From Permianibacter fluminis (GTDB lineage: Bacteria > Pseudomonadota > Gammaproteobacteria > Enterobacterales > Permianibacteraceae), in contig NZ_JABMEG010000001.1 in NCBI RefSeq assembly GCF_013179735.1, positions 3,038,001-3,102,000 of the forward strand: DNA of 64,000 nucleotides, given 5' to 3'. Positions 44,413 to 53,980 of this stretch are shown here, piece after piece. A program made the position numbers and the translations under genes. The notes below the pieces were generated by a model, which had not been told where the DNA came from, ran no database searches, and saw nothing but the letters and a program-made list of their open reading frames with translations. Every line of letters starts with the position of its first letter. Within the stretch, counting starts at the first letter, position 1.

Positions 44413-46497
44413 TCAGCCCACTGTCGCGACAATTTTCACTTGCTTGTTTTCCGGAATTTCTTGATACGACAGCACGTGCATGCCGGGACTGACAAAGCGG
44501 GCAAAGCGCGCCAGTGTTGGCCGCAAACCGGGCGAAGTCAGCAATACCGAGGGTTGCCCGGACATCTCCTGACGCTGACCGGCATCAAGCAGGGATCGCT
44601 GCAACCGTTCGGCGAGACCCGGCTCGATGGCACCTTCATCGCCAGCAATCTGCAGTGATTTCTGCAGCAATTGCTCCAGTGACGGCTCCAGCGTAATCAC
44701 CGGCAATTCCGCCGCCAAACCGTTGATGTTCTGCACGATCAGCCGAGCCAGCGCGACTCGGCAGGCGCCGGTCAACGCGACCGTATCCTGGGTGCGGCCG
44801 GCATGTTCGATCAGTGTTTCGGCGATGGTGCGCAAATCGCGGATCGGTACCTGTTCGCGCAGCAGGTTCTGCAGCACGCGCACGACAATCGACAGCGGCA
44901 GCGCCTGCGGCGTCAGTTGCTCAACGAGTTTCGGCGCCGATTTCGCCAGCTGCTTCAACAGCTGCTCGACTTCTTCATGGCCGAGCAATTCCGAGGCATG
45001 GGTTTGCAGAATCTGCGACAGATGCGTTGCGACCACGGTCGAGGCATCGACCACGGTATAGCCGAGCGCTTGCGCGTGCTCGCGGGTATTGCGATCGATC
45101 CAGACTGCAGGCAAACCGAACGCGGGATCTTTGGTGGTGGTGCCTTGCAGATCACCGAAGACCTGGCCGGGATTGATCGCCAGTTCGCGGTCGACAAAAA
45201 TATCGGCTTCGCCGATGTTGACACCCATCAGCGTGATGCGATACCCGCTTGGCGGCAGATCCAGGTTGTCGCGGATGTGCACTGGCGGCACCAGAAATCC
45301 CAGATCCTGCGACAGCTTTTTCCGCACGCCTTTGATGCGGGCCATCAGCTTGCCGTCTTGCGCCTTATCGACCAACGGAATCAGACGATAACCCACTTCC
45401 AGCCCAATCGGATCCACCTGGGCAACATCATCCCAACCCAGTTCCTTGAGCTCGGGCGCGGTGGCGACCGGCGCCGGCTGCGCCGCCGCAACGCGCGCCA
45501 TCAGCGCGGCTTGCGCGGCTTTTTTCTTGACCCTGCGCGCCAGCAAAACGCAGCCAACACCGAGGAACAAAAACGCCAGATGCGGCATGCCGGGCACCAG
45601 GCCCATCGTGATCAGGACATAACCGGTAATCTCCAGTGCCTTCGGCTCGCGGAACAGTTGCGACATCATCTGTGCCGCCATGTCCTGCGTACTGTTTTGC
45701 CGGGTCACCATGATGGCCGCCGAGGTCGACAGCAACAGCGCCGGAATTTGTGCGACCAAGCCATCGCCGATGGTCAGCAAGGCGTAGAAACGAGCGGCGT
45801 CGGCAAATGACAAATCGTGCTGCAAGGTGCCGATGGCGATGCCACCCAGCAGGTTGATGAACAGCACCAGAATGCCGGCGACGGCATCACCGCGGACAAA
45901 CTTGGAAGCACCGTCCATTGCCCCGTAGAAATCGGCTTCCTGGGCCACTTCGGCACGCCGGGTACGGGCTTCATCCTGATTGATGAGGCCGGCATTCAGA
46001 TCGGCATCGATTGCCATCTGTTTGCCCGGCATGGCGTCCAAGGTAAACCGGGCGCTGACTTCCGAAATGCGGCCGGCACCTTTGGTGATCACGACAAAGT
46101 TGATGATGATGAAGATGGCAAACACGACGATGCCGACGGCGTAATTGCCGCCGACCAGCACCGAGCCAAAGGCTTCGATCACCGCACCGGCCGCCGCCGG
46201 ACCGTGGTGGCCTTCCATCAGCACCACCCGGGTCGAACCTACGTTGAGCGCCAGGCGCATCAGCGTCGTAACCAGCAGCACAGTCGGAAACGCGGCGAAA
46301 TCCAGCGGCCGCAGCACATAGACCGATACCAGCATCACGATCAGCGCCATCGCGATGTTGAACGAGAACAGTACGTCCAATGCCAGTGTCGGCAATGGCA
46401 GGGTCATCATCGCCAGAATGAGCAGCACCACCGCCGGCGTACCCAAGCCAGTCAGATTCATGCGCCGGACGCCCGGAACAGCGGCAGCGTCAGCCAT
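44413..46497 (-). CDS. flhA: Flagellar export gate protein FlhA
   Basis: A 694-residue protein: eight membrane helices in the first 320 residues, with the FHIPEP-family block (FPTVLLVTTLMRLALNVGST), then a large cytoplasmic nonamer domain (VHIRDNLDLPPSGYRI). It receives export substrates. GAGGAG lies before ATG 46497. It follows flhB. Confidence 0.97.
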   Translation of the reverse strand: MADAAAVPGVRRMNLTGLGTPAVVLLILAMMTLPLPTLALDVLFSFNIAMALIVMLVSVYVLRPLDFAAFPTVLLVTTLMRLALNVGSTRVVLMEGHHGPAAAGAVIEAFGSVLVGGNYAVGIVVFAIFIIINFVVITKGAGRISEVSARFTLDAMPGKQMAIDADLNAGLINQDEARTRRAEVAQEADFYGAMDGASKFVRGDAVAGILVLFINLLGGIAIGTLQHDLSFADAARFYALLTIGDGLVAQIPALLLSTSAAIMVTRQNSTQDMAAQMMSQLFREPKALEITGYVLITMGLVPGMPHLAFLFLGVGCVLLARRVKKKAAQAALMARVAAAQPAPVATAPELKELGWDDVAQVDPIGLEVGYRLIPLVDKAQDGKLMARIKGVRKKLSQDLGFLVPPVHIRDNLDLPPSGYRITLMGVNIGEADIFVDRELAINPGQVFGDLQGTTTKDPAFGLPAVWIDRNTREHAQALGYTVVDASTVVATHLSQILQTHASELLGHEEVEQLLKQLAKSAPKLVEQLTPQALPLSIVVRVLQNLLREQVPIRDLRTIAETLIEHAGRTQDTVALTGACRVALARLIVQNINGLAAELPVITLEPSLEQLLQKSLQIAGDEGAIEPGLAERLQRSLLDAGQRQEMSGQPSVLLTSPGLRPTLARFARFVSPGMHVLSYQEIPENKQVKIVATVG

Positions 46498-46575
46498 GCA
46501 GTGGTCTCCTCAAACAAGGGCCCCATGCGCCACGCGCAGCGGGTTTTCCAGGACTGTCCGCGAAAACGACAGTCA

Positions 46576-47697
46576 TCAGTAACGGTACTGTTCCGGAATC
46601 GGGTAATCCTTCGGCGGTGGCCGGGAACCGGCAGCGCCAAACTGGCGCAGCGAGAACACATAAGCCAACACCTGAGCCACCGCGAGGTACAAACCTTCCG
46701 GAATTTCCTGGTCAATCTCAGTGGTGTGATACAAAGCCCGTGCCAACGGCGGTGCCTCAAAAATTTGCACGTTGTGGGCGGCAGCAACTTGCCGGATTTG
46801 CAGCGCCATGAAGTCGATGCCTTTGGCCAGCACCATCGGCGCGCCGGGCTTGCCCGGGTCATATTTGAGCGCCACCGCAAAGTGCTCCGGGTTGGTGATG
46901 ACCACGTCCGCTTGCGGCACTTTCTGCATCATTCGGCGCTGCGCCAGCTCGCGTTGCATGCGGCGAATGCGGCCCTTGACCTCGGGTTTGCCCTCCATTT
47001 CCTTGTATTCTTCCCGCACTTCCTGCTTGCTCATCTTCAGCTGCTGGTTGAAATTCCAAATCTGGAATGGCAGATCGATGGCCACGATCACCAGCAGCGA
47101 CAGCGATACCAGCAGGAAGGTTTGCACCAGCAGATCGAGCGCATGCGTCAAGGTTTCGCGCACCCCGCTGCGACCAAGCGTCAAAAACTCGTCGGTGTAG
47201 TGCCGCAGGATTAGCGCCGCGATCAATCCGAGCACAATGAATTTGCCGGCAGCCTTGACCAGCTCGACCAGCGCCTGAGTACCAAACATTCGGCTCAGGC
47301 CCTTGAACGGCGACAGCCGATCGAATTTCGGCTGAATTGCCTCCGCCGAAAAATGCAGGCCGCCAATGGCGATGGATGACAGCAGGCTGATGACGAACAA
47401 CAACAGCAGAATTGGCAGTGCGGCATACAGCGCCAGCAAGATCGCTTCGCCAAACGCGCCGAGCAGCCGGTTCGGACTGTCGATTGTTTCCCCGGCATGC
47501 ACCAGCACGCCGCGCGTCATTTGCTCCAGCGCCTGCGCCAGATCGCCGCCCAGCATCCACAAGCCGGCGGCGCCGCCAATGGTGATGGACGCCGTGGTCA
47601 GCTCACGCGAGCGGACCACCTGCCCTTTCTTGCGCGCTTCCTCACGCCTTCGGGGTGTGGCCTGCTCGGTACGTTCGCCGGAGTCGTTTTCAGCCAT
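46576..47697 (-). CDS. flhB: Flagellar export switch protein FlhB
   Basis: A 373-residue protein: four membrane helices, then the cytoplasmic switch domain. The start (ERTEQATPRRREEARKKGQV) is typical. The autocleavage loop reads N269-P-E-H (VVITNPEHFAVALKYD) where the classic sequence is NPTH. Asn and Pro of the cleavage site are kept. It controls the change from hook to filament export together with FliK. Confidence 0.96.
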   Translation of the reverse strand: MAENDSGERTEQATPRRREEARKKGQVVRSRELTTASITIGGAAGLWMLGGDLAQALEQMTRGVLVHAGETIDSPNRLLGAFGEAILLALYAALPILLLLFVISLLSSIAIGGLHFSAEAIQPKFDRLSPFKGLSRMFGTQALVELVKAAGKFIVLGLIAALILRHYTDEFLTLGRSGVRETLTHALDLLVQTFLLVSLSLLVIVAIDLPFQIWNFNQQLKMSKQEVREEYKEMEGKPEVKGRIRRMQRELAQRRMMQKVPQADVVITNPEHFAVALKYDPGKPGAPMVLAKGIDFMALQIRQVAAAHNVQIFEAPPLARALYHTTEIDQEIPEGLYLAVAQVLAYVFSLRQFGAAGSRPPPKDYPIPEQYRY

Positions 47698-47725
47698 TGA
47701 TCAGGACCTCATCGTCTTGTCGGTT

Positions 47726-48505
47726 TCAACACGAGGTATTGATCAGCGCGCAAGCCAACTCACGCGCCTGGCCAAACTCACGCTCGAAATGGCGTAGCAA
47801 ATCACCGGTCAGCAACCACAGCAAAATGAAACCGACCACCATCGTGGCCGGAAAACCGATGACAAAAAGATTCAGCTGCGGTGCCGCCCGGGTCAGCACA
47901 CCAAAGGCAAGGTTCAACATCAACAGCGCCAGCACCGCTGCCAGCGCCACCATCAAACCGCCGGCGAACAGCCAGCGGCCCCAGTCGACCACCGCCAGAA
48001 AATCGATCCGGGCCAGGCTGTCGGTCGCAACCGGTACGGTATGAAAGCTCTCGACAACGAGTTCGATAAACAGCAAGTGACCGTCGAACGCCAGAAACAG
48101 CAAGGTCGCAATGATGAGAAACGCCTGACTGATCAACGGCACTGATGCGCCATTCATCGGATCGACCAGCGAACCAAAGCCAAGGCCGGTCTGCAGCGAA
48201 ACCAATTGGCCGGCGACGACAAAAATCTCCAGCAGCAATCTCGTGATAAAACCCATCATCAGGCCAATGATCACTTCCTGACCGGTGATGATGAAGCTGG
48301 CGCCGGAAAAGAGCGGCACCTGCGGCATGGCCGGCAGCACGGGCGCGGCGACAACGGTAATGAAAATCGCCAACACCAGACGAACCCGGGCCGGCACACT
48401 GCGAGTGCCGAAGATCGCCATCGCCGTCAACAAGCCGGCGATACGGAAGAACGGCCACAGCACACTGGCCAGCCAGCCGTCGATTTGTCCGAGTGAAAAT
48501 TCCAC
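47726..48505 (-). CDS. fliR: Flagellar export gate protein FliR
   Basis: A 259-residue membrane protein with about six hydrophobic segments and the family block FRIAGLLTAMAIFGTRSVPARVRL. Part of the FliP5-FliQ4-FliR1 gate. It lies between fliQ and flhB. Confidence 0.96.
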   Translation of the reverse strand: MEFSLGQIDGWLASVLWPFFRIAGLLTAMAIFGTRSVPARVRLVLAIFITVVAAPVLPAMPQVPLFSGASFIITGQEVIIGLMMGFITRLLLEIFVVAGQLVSLQTGLGFGSLVDPMNGASVPLISQAFLIIATLLFLAFDGHLLFIELVVESFHTVPVATDSLARIDFLAVVDWGRWLFAGGLMVALAAVLALLMLNLAFGVLTRAAPQLNLFVIGFPATMVVGFILLWLLTGDLLRHFEREFGQARELACALINTSC

Positions 48506-48527
48506 GATGGTGAGAACTCGACCGGGC

Positions 48528-48797
48528 TCAGCCCAGCACCGAGGGAATACTTCGCACCAGCTCGGTGGTGAAAGTCATCAACTGATCCATGAACCAATGG
48601 CCCAAGGCCATCAGCGTCAGCAGCGTCATGACCAACCGTGGTAGAAACGACAGGGTTTGTTCGTTGACGCTGGTCGCCGCCTGAAACACGGCCACCACCA
48701 GGCCAACCAGCAAACCGGGGAGGATGATTGCCACGACCAGCACAATGGTCAGATAGAGCGCACTGCGCAGCAATTCAACAGCAAATTCGGGTGTCAT
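48528..48797 (-). CDS. fliQ: Flagellar export gate protein FliQ
   Basis: An 89-residue protein of two membrane helices, with FQAATSVNEQTLSFLPR and a long first helix (LYLTIVLVVAIILPGLLVGLV). Standard length for the family. It lies 22 bp before fliR. Confidence 0.96.
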   Translation of the reverse strand: MTPEFAVELLRSALYLTIVLVVAIILPGLLVGLVVAVFQAATSVNEQTLSFLPRLVMTLLTLMALGHWFMDQLMTFTTELVRSIPSVLG

Positions 48798-48911
48798 GAT
48801 CAGTGGCTCGTAATGATGTGGGTGTGTCGGTTAACTGCTGACGGGTTGTCATCGAACTGGCTAGCGGAATGCTTGCTGCTGTCATTACAGCCGCCGTGCG
48901 TCAGTTTTCTG

Positions 48912-49688
48912 TCAGACAACCTTGAAGCTTGCAGCCAGCGTGCCAATCACCAATGCCCAGCCATCGACGAGCACAAACAGCATCAATTTGAACGGCAGCG
49001 AGATCACCAGCGGTGACAACATCATCATGCCCATCGCCATCAGGATGCTGGCGACCACCAGATCGATAATCAGAAACGGAATGAACAGCATGAAGCCGAT
49101 TTGAAACGCAGTTTTCAGCTCACTGGTCACAAACGCCGGCACCAGCACAACAAACGGCACATCCTCCGGACCATCCACCTCGGTTTTTGACATCCGCAGG
49201 AACAAATCCAGATCGGTCTTGCGGGTCTGCGCGAGCATGAACTTGCGGAACGGCTCCGAGGCTTTCTCCAGCGCTTCGCCGGGTGCCATTTGCTCGTTCA
49301 GGTAAGGCTGCAAAGCCTGCTCGTTGGCGGTCTTGAATACCGGCGCCATGATGAAAAAGGTCAGGAAAAGCGACAGTCCGACCAGAATCTGGTTCGACGG
49401 CGTCTGCTGCATGCCAAGCGCCTGACGCAAAATGGCAAAGACGATGGTGATGCGGGTGAACGATGTCATCATGATGACCAGCGCCGGCAAGAAGCTCAGC
49501 GCAGTCATCAACAGTAAAATTTGCAGCGTAACCGAATACTGCTGACTGCCATCGGCACCGGTCGTGACGGTCAATGCCGGCAGCGCACCGGGTGCCAGAA
49601 CACTGGTGCTGGCATCGGCAGCGTGGGCTACGCCGGCAAATGCGGCGAAGATCAGGGTCAACGGGACCAGATAACGTGACAACATCAT
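48912..49688 (-). CDS. fliP: Flagellar export gate protein FliP
   Basis: A 258-residue protein with a cleavable signal peptide (to AHAAD), then membrane segments with [36 protein letters not shown] and the C-terminal [18 protein letters not shown] chose ATG 49688, the first of two adjacent ATGs overlapping the fliO stop; a longer frame to 50030 is a shadow of fliO. Confidence 0.96.
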   Translation of the reverse strand: MMLSRYLVPLTLIFAAFAGVAHAADASTSVLAPGALPALTVTTGADGSQQYSVTLQILLLMTALSFLPALVIMMTSFTRITIVFAILRQALGMQQTPSNQILVGLSLFLTFFIMAPVFKTANEQALQPYLNEQMAPGEALEKASEPFRKFMLAQTRKTDLDLFLRMSKTEVDGPEDVPFVVLVPAFVTSELKTAFQIGFMLFIPFLIIDLVVASILMAMGMMMLSPLVISLPFKLMLFVLVDGWALVIGTLAASFKVV

Positions 49689-50101
49689 GATGGCCGCTGA
49701 CCTTTCATCAATAGCGCCAGTTGTTCGGCAAATTTGTTGGATGCCGGCACGGCCGGCGCGGCGACCGGTTGCGCCAGCGTATGCAATAAACTGATTTGCT
49801 GCGGCGTGACGCCAATCAGCAATTGCTGGTCGCCAACCTGCACCAGCACCACCCGCTCGCGGGTGCCGACCGCACACTGCGACACCACCTTGATAAGTCC
49901 GGTGTGACCGGTCAGGCCGCCACGGCGTAGCACCCAGGCGCAGATCATCAGCAAGCCCAGTACGGCGAACAGACCGAAGACCAGCCGACTGACCGACGGC
50001 ACCGCCGCTTCGCTCGCTTCGGCAGCCCATGCCGACGCCGGACTCAGCAGCAATAGCGCGAGTCGCGCCCCTGCCTTAGCGCAATTTTTTGATACGTTCA
50101 T
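49685..50101 (-). CDS. fliO: Flagellar biosynthesis protein FliO
   Basis: A 138-residue protein: signal-like N-terminus, one membrane helix ([21 protein letters not shown]), then a cytoplasmic part with [19 protein letters not shown]. It helps FliP assemble. It overlaps fliN by 26 bp and fliP by 4 bp. Confidence 0.93.
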   Translation of the reverse strand: MNVSKNCAKAGARLALLLLSPASAWAAEASEAAVPSVSRLVFGLFAVLGLLMICAWVLRRGGLTGHTGLIKVVSQCAVGTRERVVLVQVGDQQLLIGVTPQQISLLHTLAQPVAAPAVPASNKFAEQLALLMKGQRPS

Positions 50102-50465
50102 GCGGCGACATCACATCGGTCAGGCGTATGCCAAACTTTTCATTGACCACGACCACTTCGCCGTGGGCAATCAGGGTGCCGTTGACCAGCACATCGAGTG
50201 GCTCACCGGCCATCCGGTCCAGCTCCACCACCGAACCCTGGTTCAATTGCAGCAAATTGCGGATCGGGATCTGGGTACGGCCGACTTCCATCGACAGCGT
50301 CACCGGAATATCCAGAATGACGTCCAGCTTGTCGTTGCCGACCAGACTTTTGCCGTCATCGCGCAACTCTTCCATCGGAGCTGCTTTGGCACTGGCTTCG
50401 GTCTCAACCTGTTCGGCCAGTGCGGCGGCCCATTCGTCCGCCATCGAATCTTGGTCTTTGGCCAT
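50076..50465 (-). CDS. fliN: Flagellar switch protein FliN
   Basis: A 129-residue protein with a SpoA-type C-ring domain: LDVILDIPVTLSMEVGRTQIPIRNLLQL and NEKFGIRLTDVMSP. It forms the C-ring base with FliM and FliG and interacts with FliH at the export site. Confidence 0.96.
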   Translation of the reverse strand: MAKDQDSMADEWAAALAEQVETEASAKAAPMEELRDDGKSLVGNDKLDVILDIPVTLSMEVGRTQIPIRNLLQLNQGSVVELDRMAGEPLDVLVNGTLIAHGEVVVVNEKFGIRLTDVMSPHERIKKLR

Positions 50466-50468
50466 GGC

Positions 50469-51470
50469 TTACACTCCCAACTGCATGCTTTTCAAAATGT
50501 GATCGCGCTTGATATCGGAAATAATCTTGATGGCGTAATTGCTGCGCGAGGTGCCGAACCGAGCCCGGAACGTCGGCAGGCCGCCGACCCGTATCAATGC
50601 CTGTTCAAACAATTCCACCGGAATGATGTCGCCCGGCTTCCACTCCATGATGTCGCGCAAACGAACCGGGTTCTCGCCAATCTGCGCTTCAACCTCAACC
50701 GGCGCCGACATGATTTCTTCCCGCAGCGCATCGGTCCAGCGCTCATCAACGGTGTCGCGATCGCTTTGCACGCCGGCATCGAGCTTGTCTCGAATGGGTT
50801 CAATCATCGAATACGGCATGGTCACGTGCAGATTGCCGCCACCGCCTTCCAGTTCGATATGGAAGCTGCAGACCACCACCACTTCGGAGGGGCTGACAAT
50901 GGTCGCCAGCGCCGGATTGACTTCGGAATCGAGGTATTCAAATTCAACCGGCATCACCGGTGCCCAGGCTTCATGCAAATCAATGAATGCCTGCTCCAGC
51001 AGAATCTGGATGATGCGACGCTCGGTCGGGGTGAACTCTCGGCCTTCAATCTTGGCGTGAAAGCGGCCCATGCCGCCGAAGAAGTTGTCGACCAGACTGA
51101 AGACCAGCTTGGCTTCCATGGTAAACAGCGCGGTGCCTCGCAGCGGTTTGATCCGGACCATGTTCAGGCTGGTCGGCACAAACAGCGAGTGGATGTATTC
51201 GCCAAACTTGACCATCTGGACGCCGTTGATCGAAACCTCGCAGGCCTGCCGCATCAGATTGAACAAGCTGATCCGCATATGCCGGGCGAAACGCTCGTTG
51301 ATCATCTCCAGCGTCGGCATCCGGCCGCGAACGATGCGGTCCTGGGAGTTGAAGTCATAATGGCGCGCCTCACCGGGCGCCAGCTCGTCGGCGTCGGTTG
51401 CGATATCGCCGTCATCGACGCCATGCAAGAGGGCATCGATTTCGTCTTGACTTAACAGATCGGTTGCCAT
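50469..51470 (-). CDS. fliM: Flagellar switch protein FliM
   Basis: A 333-residue protein. The N-terminus has the CheY-P binding motif LSQDEIDALLHG, the middle domain has GMGRFHAKIEGREFTPTE, and the C-terminal SpoA domain pairs with FliN. Its 5' region holds 15-bp tandem repeats. Confidence 0.97.
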   Translation of the reverse strand: MATDLLSQDEIDALLHGVDDGDIATDADELAPGEARHYDFNSQDRIVRGRMPTLEMINERFARHMRISLFNLMRQACEVSINGVQMVKFGEYIHSLFVPTSLNMVRIKPLRGTALFTMEAKLVFSLVDNFFGGMGRFHAKIEGREFTPTERRIIQILLEQAFIDLHEAWAPVMPVEFEYLDSEVNPALATIVSPSEVVVVCSFHIELEGGGGNLHVTMPYSMIEPIRDKLDAGVQSDRDTVDERWTDALREEIMSAPVEVEAQIGENPVRLRDIMEWKPGDIIPVELFEQALIRVGGLPTFRARFGTSRSNYAIKIISDIKRDHILKSMQLGV

Positions 51471-51487
51471 GTCGTTATCACTGTTCC

Positions 51488-51547
51488 CAAAAATCCGCTA
51501 CCGAAAGACTGCTTTTGAAAAACCGGTTTTGAAAAACGTCTCAGCAC
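51488..51547. repeat. 15-bp tandem repeat cluster D (four units)
   Basis: Units CAAAAATCCGCTACC, GAAAGACTGCTTTTG, AAAAACCGGTTTTGA and AAAACGTCTCAGCAC fill the gap between fliL and fliM, upstream of fliM. They resemble clusters A and B. Confidence 0.7.
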
Positions 51548-51551
51548 GCCG

Positions 51552-52112
51552 TCATTGCATTACAAACTGGGTAAACAGAATCTTTTCAATCAGCGGCTTG
51601 TGCTCTTCGTGCTCCATCGCGGCCTGCACTTTTTGCAGCGCCTGGTCGCGAAAGCCCTGCTGCCCTTCCGGCGTCATCAGTTGCTCGGCGGTGGTCGCAC
51701 TCAGCAGCATCAGCACCTCGCTGCCCAGCAGCGGCAAATGTTTCTTGACGGTCTCTTCGGCATGGGCGTTCTTGACCGCGAATGCCACCTGAATCTTGAT
51801 CGTCCGTGGTTTGCTCTCACTGGGCAGGTTGGCGACGATGGCTTCCGGCAATGCCACGTAATACAAACTGGGCGCGCCCTCGACCGGCTCTTCTTCCGGT
51901 TCGGCCTCATGGTCAGCCGCTTCACCGTGCTCGGCACCGTCGGCCGCCGCGTGCTCGCCTTCTGCCGGCGCAGGTTCTTTCTTCAGCAGGAAAAACGCCG
52001 CGCCGCCACCGATGGCCAACACCAAGACCGCCGCGGCGATGATGATGATCAGCTTCTTCTTGCCGCCGCCCTTGGCCGCTTCGCCCAGTTCCAGATCCTG
52101 CTTCTCTGCCAT
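51552..52112 (-). CDS. fliL: Flagellar basal body-associated protein FliL
   Basis: A 186-residue protein: one membrane helix (LIIIIAAAVLVLAIGGGAAFFLL), an acidic linker rich in E, A and H (about residues 50-80), and the FliL periplasmic domain (YYVALPEAIVANL, ending KILFTQFVMQ). It supports stators. GGGAGAG before ATG 52112 sets the start. Confidence 0.95.
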   Translation of the reverse strand: MAEKQDLELGEAAKGGGKKKLIIIIAAAVLVLAIGGGAAFFLLKKEPAPAEGEHAAADGAEHGEAADHEAEPEEEPVEGAPSLYYVALPEAIVANLPSESKPRTIKIQVAFAVKNAHAEETVKKHLPLLGSEVLMLLSATTAEQLMTPEGQQGFRDQALQKVQAAMEHEEHKPLIEKILFTQFVMQ

Positions 52113-52299
52113 GCTGCTCTCCCGCACCAATGGATCAAATGCAGCTTTCGGGCCATTGGTGAATTTTGATAAAAAACACTTTGCCAACAATTACTTGAAA
52201 TGTAGCTCAGATTTTTGCTTTGGCCAGATGACGGGAAATTGGCGCAATAAATCCCGCTTGGACGGAGGCCGCTGGCTGGTTTTGACAGCGCCAGAAAGC

Positions 52300-52326
52300 C
52301 AATCGCCGGCACATGGCCGGCGATTG
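52300..52326 (-). terminator. Hairpin after fliK
   Basis: A perfect 11-bp stem (CAATCGCCGGC with its complement, 5-base loop), 24 bp after the fliK stop; the minus-strand tail (GCTTTCTGG) is only weakly U-rich. A partial terminator or processing site before fliL. Confidence 0.55.
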
Positions 52327-52349
52327 TGGTGAGTCTGAACCGGAGCGAG

Positions 52350-53534
52350 TCAGGCGTAATCGTCGATCAGGCCCATCAGCGTGCTGCGCTGAATCAGCAC
52401 TTCGTCGGTGCTGCCAGCGTCGCTGCCCCGTTTGCCGAGTCCCGGATTGCTGTCGCGCGGTTGCTGGGCCAGTTGTTCGCGCCGGCCCTGCTCGACCTCG
52501 ACTTGGCCGAGCTGCAAACCGCCTTGACCAAACAGTTCGCGCAGCCGTGGCAAGGCTTGCTCAAGCTGATCGCGGGTGGCCTGGTGACTGACCGTGAAAT
52601 GCAGGTGGGTTTCGTTGTCGCTGCGGCTGATGCGCACATCGATGGGGCCCAGTTCGGGCGGGTCGAGCCGGATCTCGGCCTGATTGCTTCCGATCTTGGC
52701 CTGCCACAACACGTCGTTGCCAACCAGCGTGGCAAAGTTGGCCGATCGCACCGGGATACCGGCGATGGCATCGGGCGAGCTGCCTCGCGCTGACGCGCTG
52801 GTGCCGGTCAGCGGGCCGGCCAAGGTGTTGATGGCGAGCAAAGGTTCTGCACTGGCCTGCCGACTGATCGGCGCTGCCGCTTCTGCCGTGGCCTTGAACT
52901 CGACCGATTTGCTGGCGACCTCGAACAATTGGCTCCACGCCTCGACAGGCTCTGTGGCGCCGCCAGCTGACGTGTCGGCCGTTGCCGTTTCGGCATTGGC
53001 GTTGGCCGCCGCATTCGCGTTGGCTCCGGCCTGCTGATTCAACAACAGCCAAGGGGTCGGCAAGGATTTGCCGCCGACCGGCAAAGCCGCTGCGTCGCCT
53101 GTTCCGGCCTCGGCAGCTACCGTTGCGGCTACCGGGACGCTTGCCGGCGCGACAGCCAATGCGGCGATGGCAGCGGCATCAGCAGCGACATCGCTGATCC
53201 GGCTGTCATCCTCGGTGCTGGCGTCGGATTCCGAATCGCTGTCGGCATCCGATTCGGTCAGCCCGTCGCTGTCGTCCGCGTCATCGGTTCCGGTCAGGTT
53301 GGCAACCAGCGCGGCCAGCAAATCCGCCGGTGTTTCCGCGGCTTTTCCAGCGTCGCCAGCGGCTTGGCCGAGCGCGGTATCCGCTTCCGCCAAGGCCTCG
53401 TCGTTAGCGCCGGTCATCTTCAGCAGCAACTCACCGAACGATGCGGCAGCGCCGGATTCGGTTTCAACGGTCCCGGCGGGCGGGCTTGCCGGCGACGACA
53501 CGCCACTGGTCAAACCAAGCAAAGGAGAATTCAT
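52350..53534 (-). CDS. fliK: Flagellar hook-length control protein FliK
   Basis: A 394-residue protein. The N-terminal two thirds are low-complexity and acidic/Ala-rich, as expected for a molecular ruler. The C-terminal Flg_hook domain has SNQAEIRLDPPELGPIDVRIS, and a Gln-rich tail follows. It is secreted and triggers the FlhB switch. AAGGAG before ATG 53534 sets the start. Confidence 0.93.
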   Translation of the reverse strand: MNSPLLGLTSGVSSPASPPAGTVETESGAAASFGELLLKMTGANDEALAEADTALGQAAGDAGKAAETPADLLAALVANLTGTDDADDSDGLTESDADSDSESDASTEDDSRISDVAADAAAIAALAVAPASVPVAATVAAEAGTGDAAALPVGGKSLPTPWLLLNQQAGANANAAANANAETATADTSAGGATEPVEAWSQLFEVASKSVEFKATAEAAAPISRQASAEPLLAINTLAGPLTGTSASARGSSPDAIAGIPVRSANFATLVGNDVLWQAKIGSNQAEIRLDPPELGPIDVRISRSDNETHLHFTVSHQATRDQLEQALPRLRELFGQGGLQLGQVEVEQGRREQLAQQPRDSNPGLGKRGSDAGSTDEVLIQRSTLMGLIDDYA

Positions 53535-53641
53535 GTTGGGCTCCTTGAGCACCACCTTCTTGGTGATAGCGACAAGAGAGCAATTGATGTGCCAGCAATC
53601 GGCACCCGACTCGTTTCGCGCGGGCGCTGGCTAGCGAGAGC

Positions 53642-53977
53642 TCAGGCCAGATGGCGACGCAGCTCCAGCTGGACGTTTGCCAGCTCCTGTTGCAGGGCGC
53701 TCAACTCCGCCAGCACCGCGGCCACTTCACCGCCGCGCGCCAGTTGTTCGAGCCGCTGGCAATGTTCGGCCAGGGTCGCCGCGCCGACGTTGCTGCTGCT
53801 GCCTTTCAGGCTATGCGCCTGCCGTTTGGCGCTGGCCAGATCCTGCTCGGCACAGGCTTGCGTCAGCAGCTGCAGCCGTTCGCTGCTGTCGCGCAGATAG
53901 GCTTCGATCAGCGTGCCGAAATCATCCGCCATCAGCTCACGCAGTTCGTTGAATTGTTGCTCATCCAGATGCGGCAA
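53642..53977 (-). CDS. Histidine phosphotransfer (Hpt) protein
   Basis: A 111-residue four-helix Hpt protein with acceptor His55 in RQAHSLKGSSSNVGA. It ends the three-gene HsbA/HsbR/Hpt unit and corresponds in place and type to HptB of Pseudomonas, which relays phosphate from hybrid kinases to HsbR. It starts 3 bp after the HsbR-like stop. Confidence 0.9.
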   Translation of the reverse strand: MPHLDEQQFNELRELMADDFGTLIEAYLRDSSERLQLLTQACAEQDLASAKRQAHSLKGSSSNVGAATLAEHCQRLEQLARGGEVAAVLAELSALQQELANVQLELRRHLA

Positions 53978-53980
53978 GTC

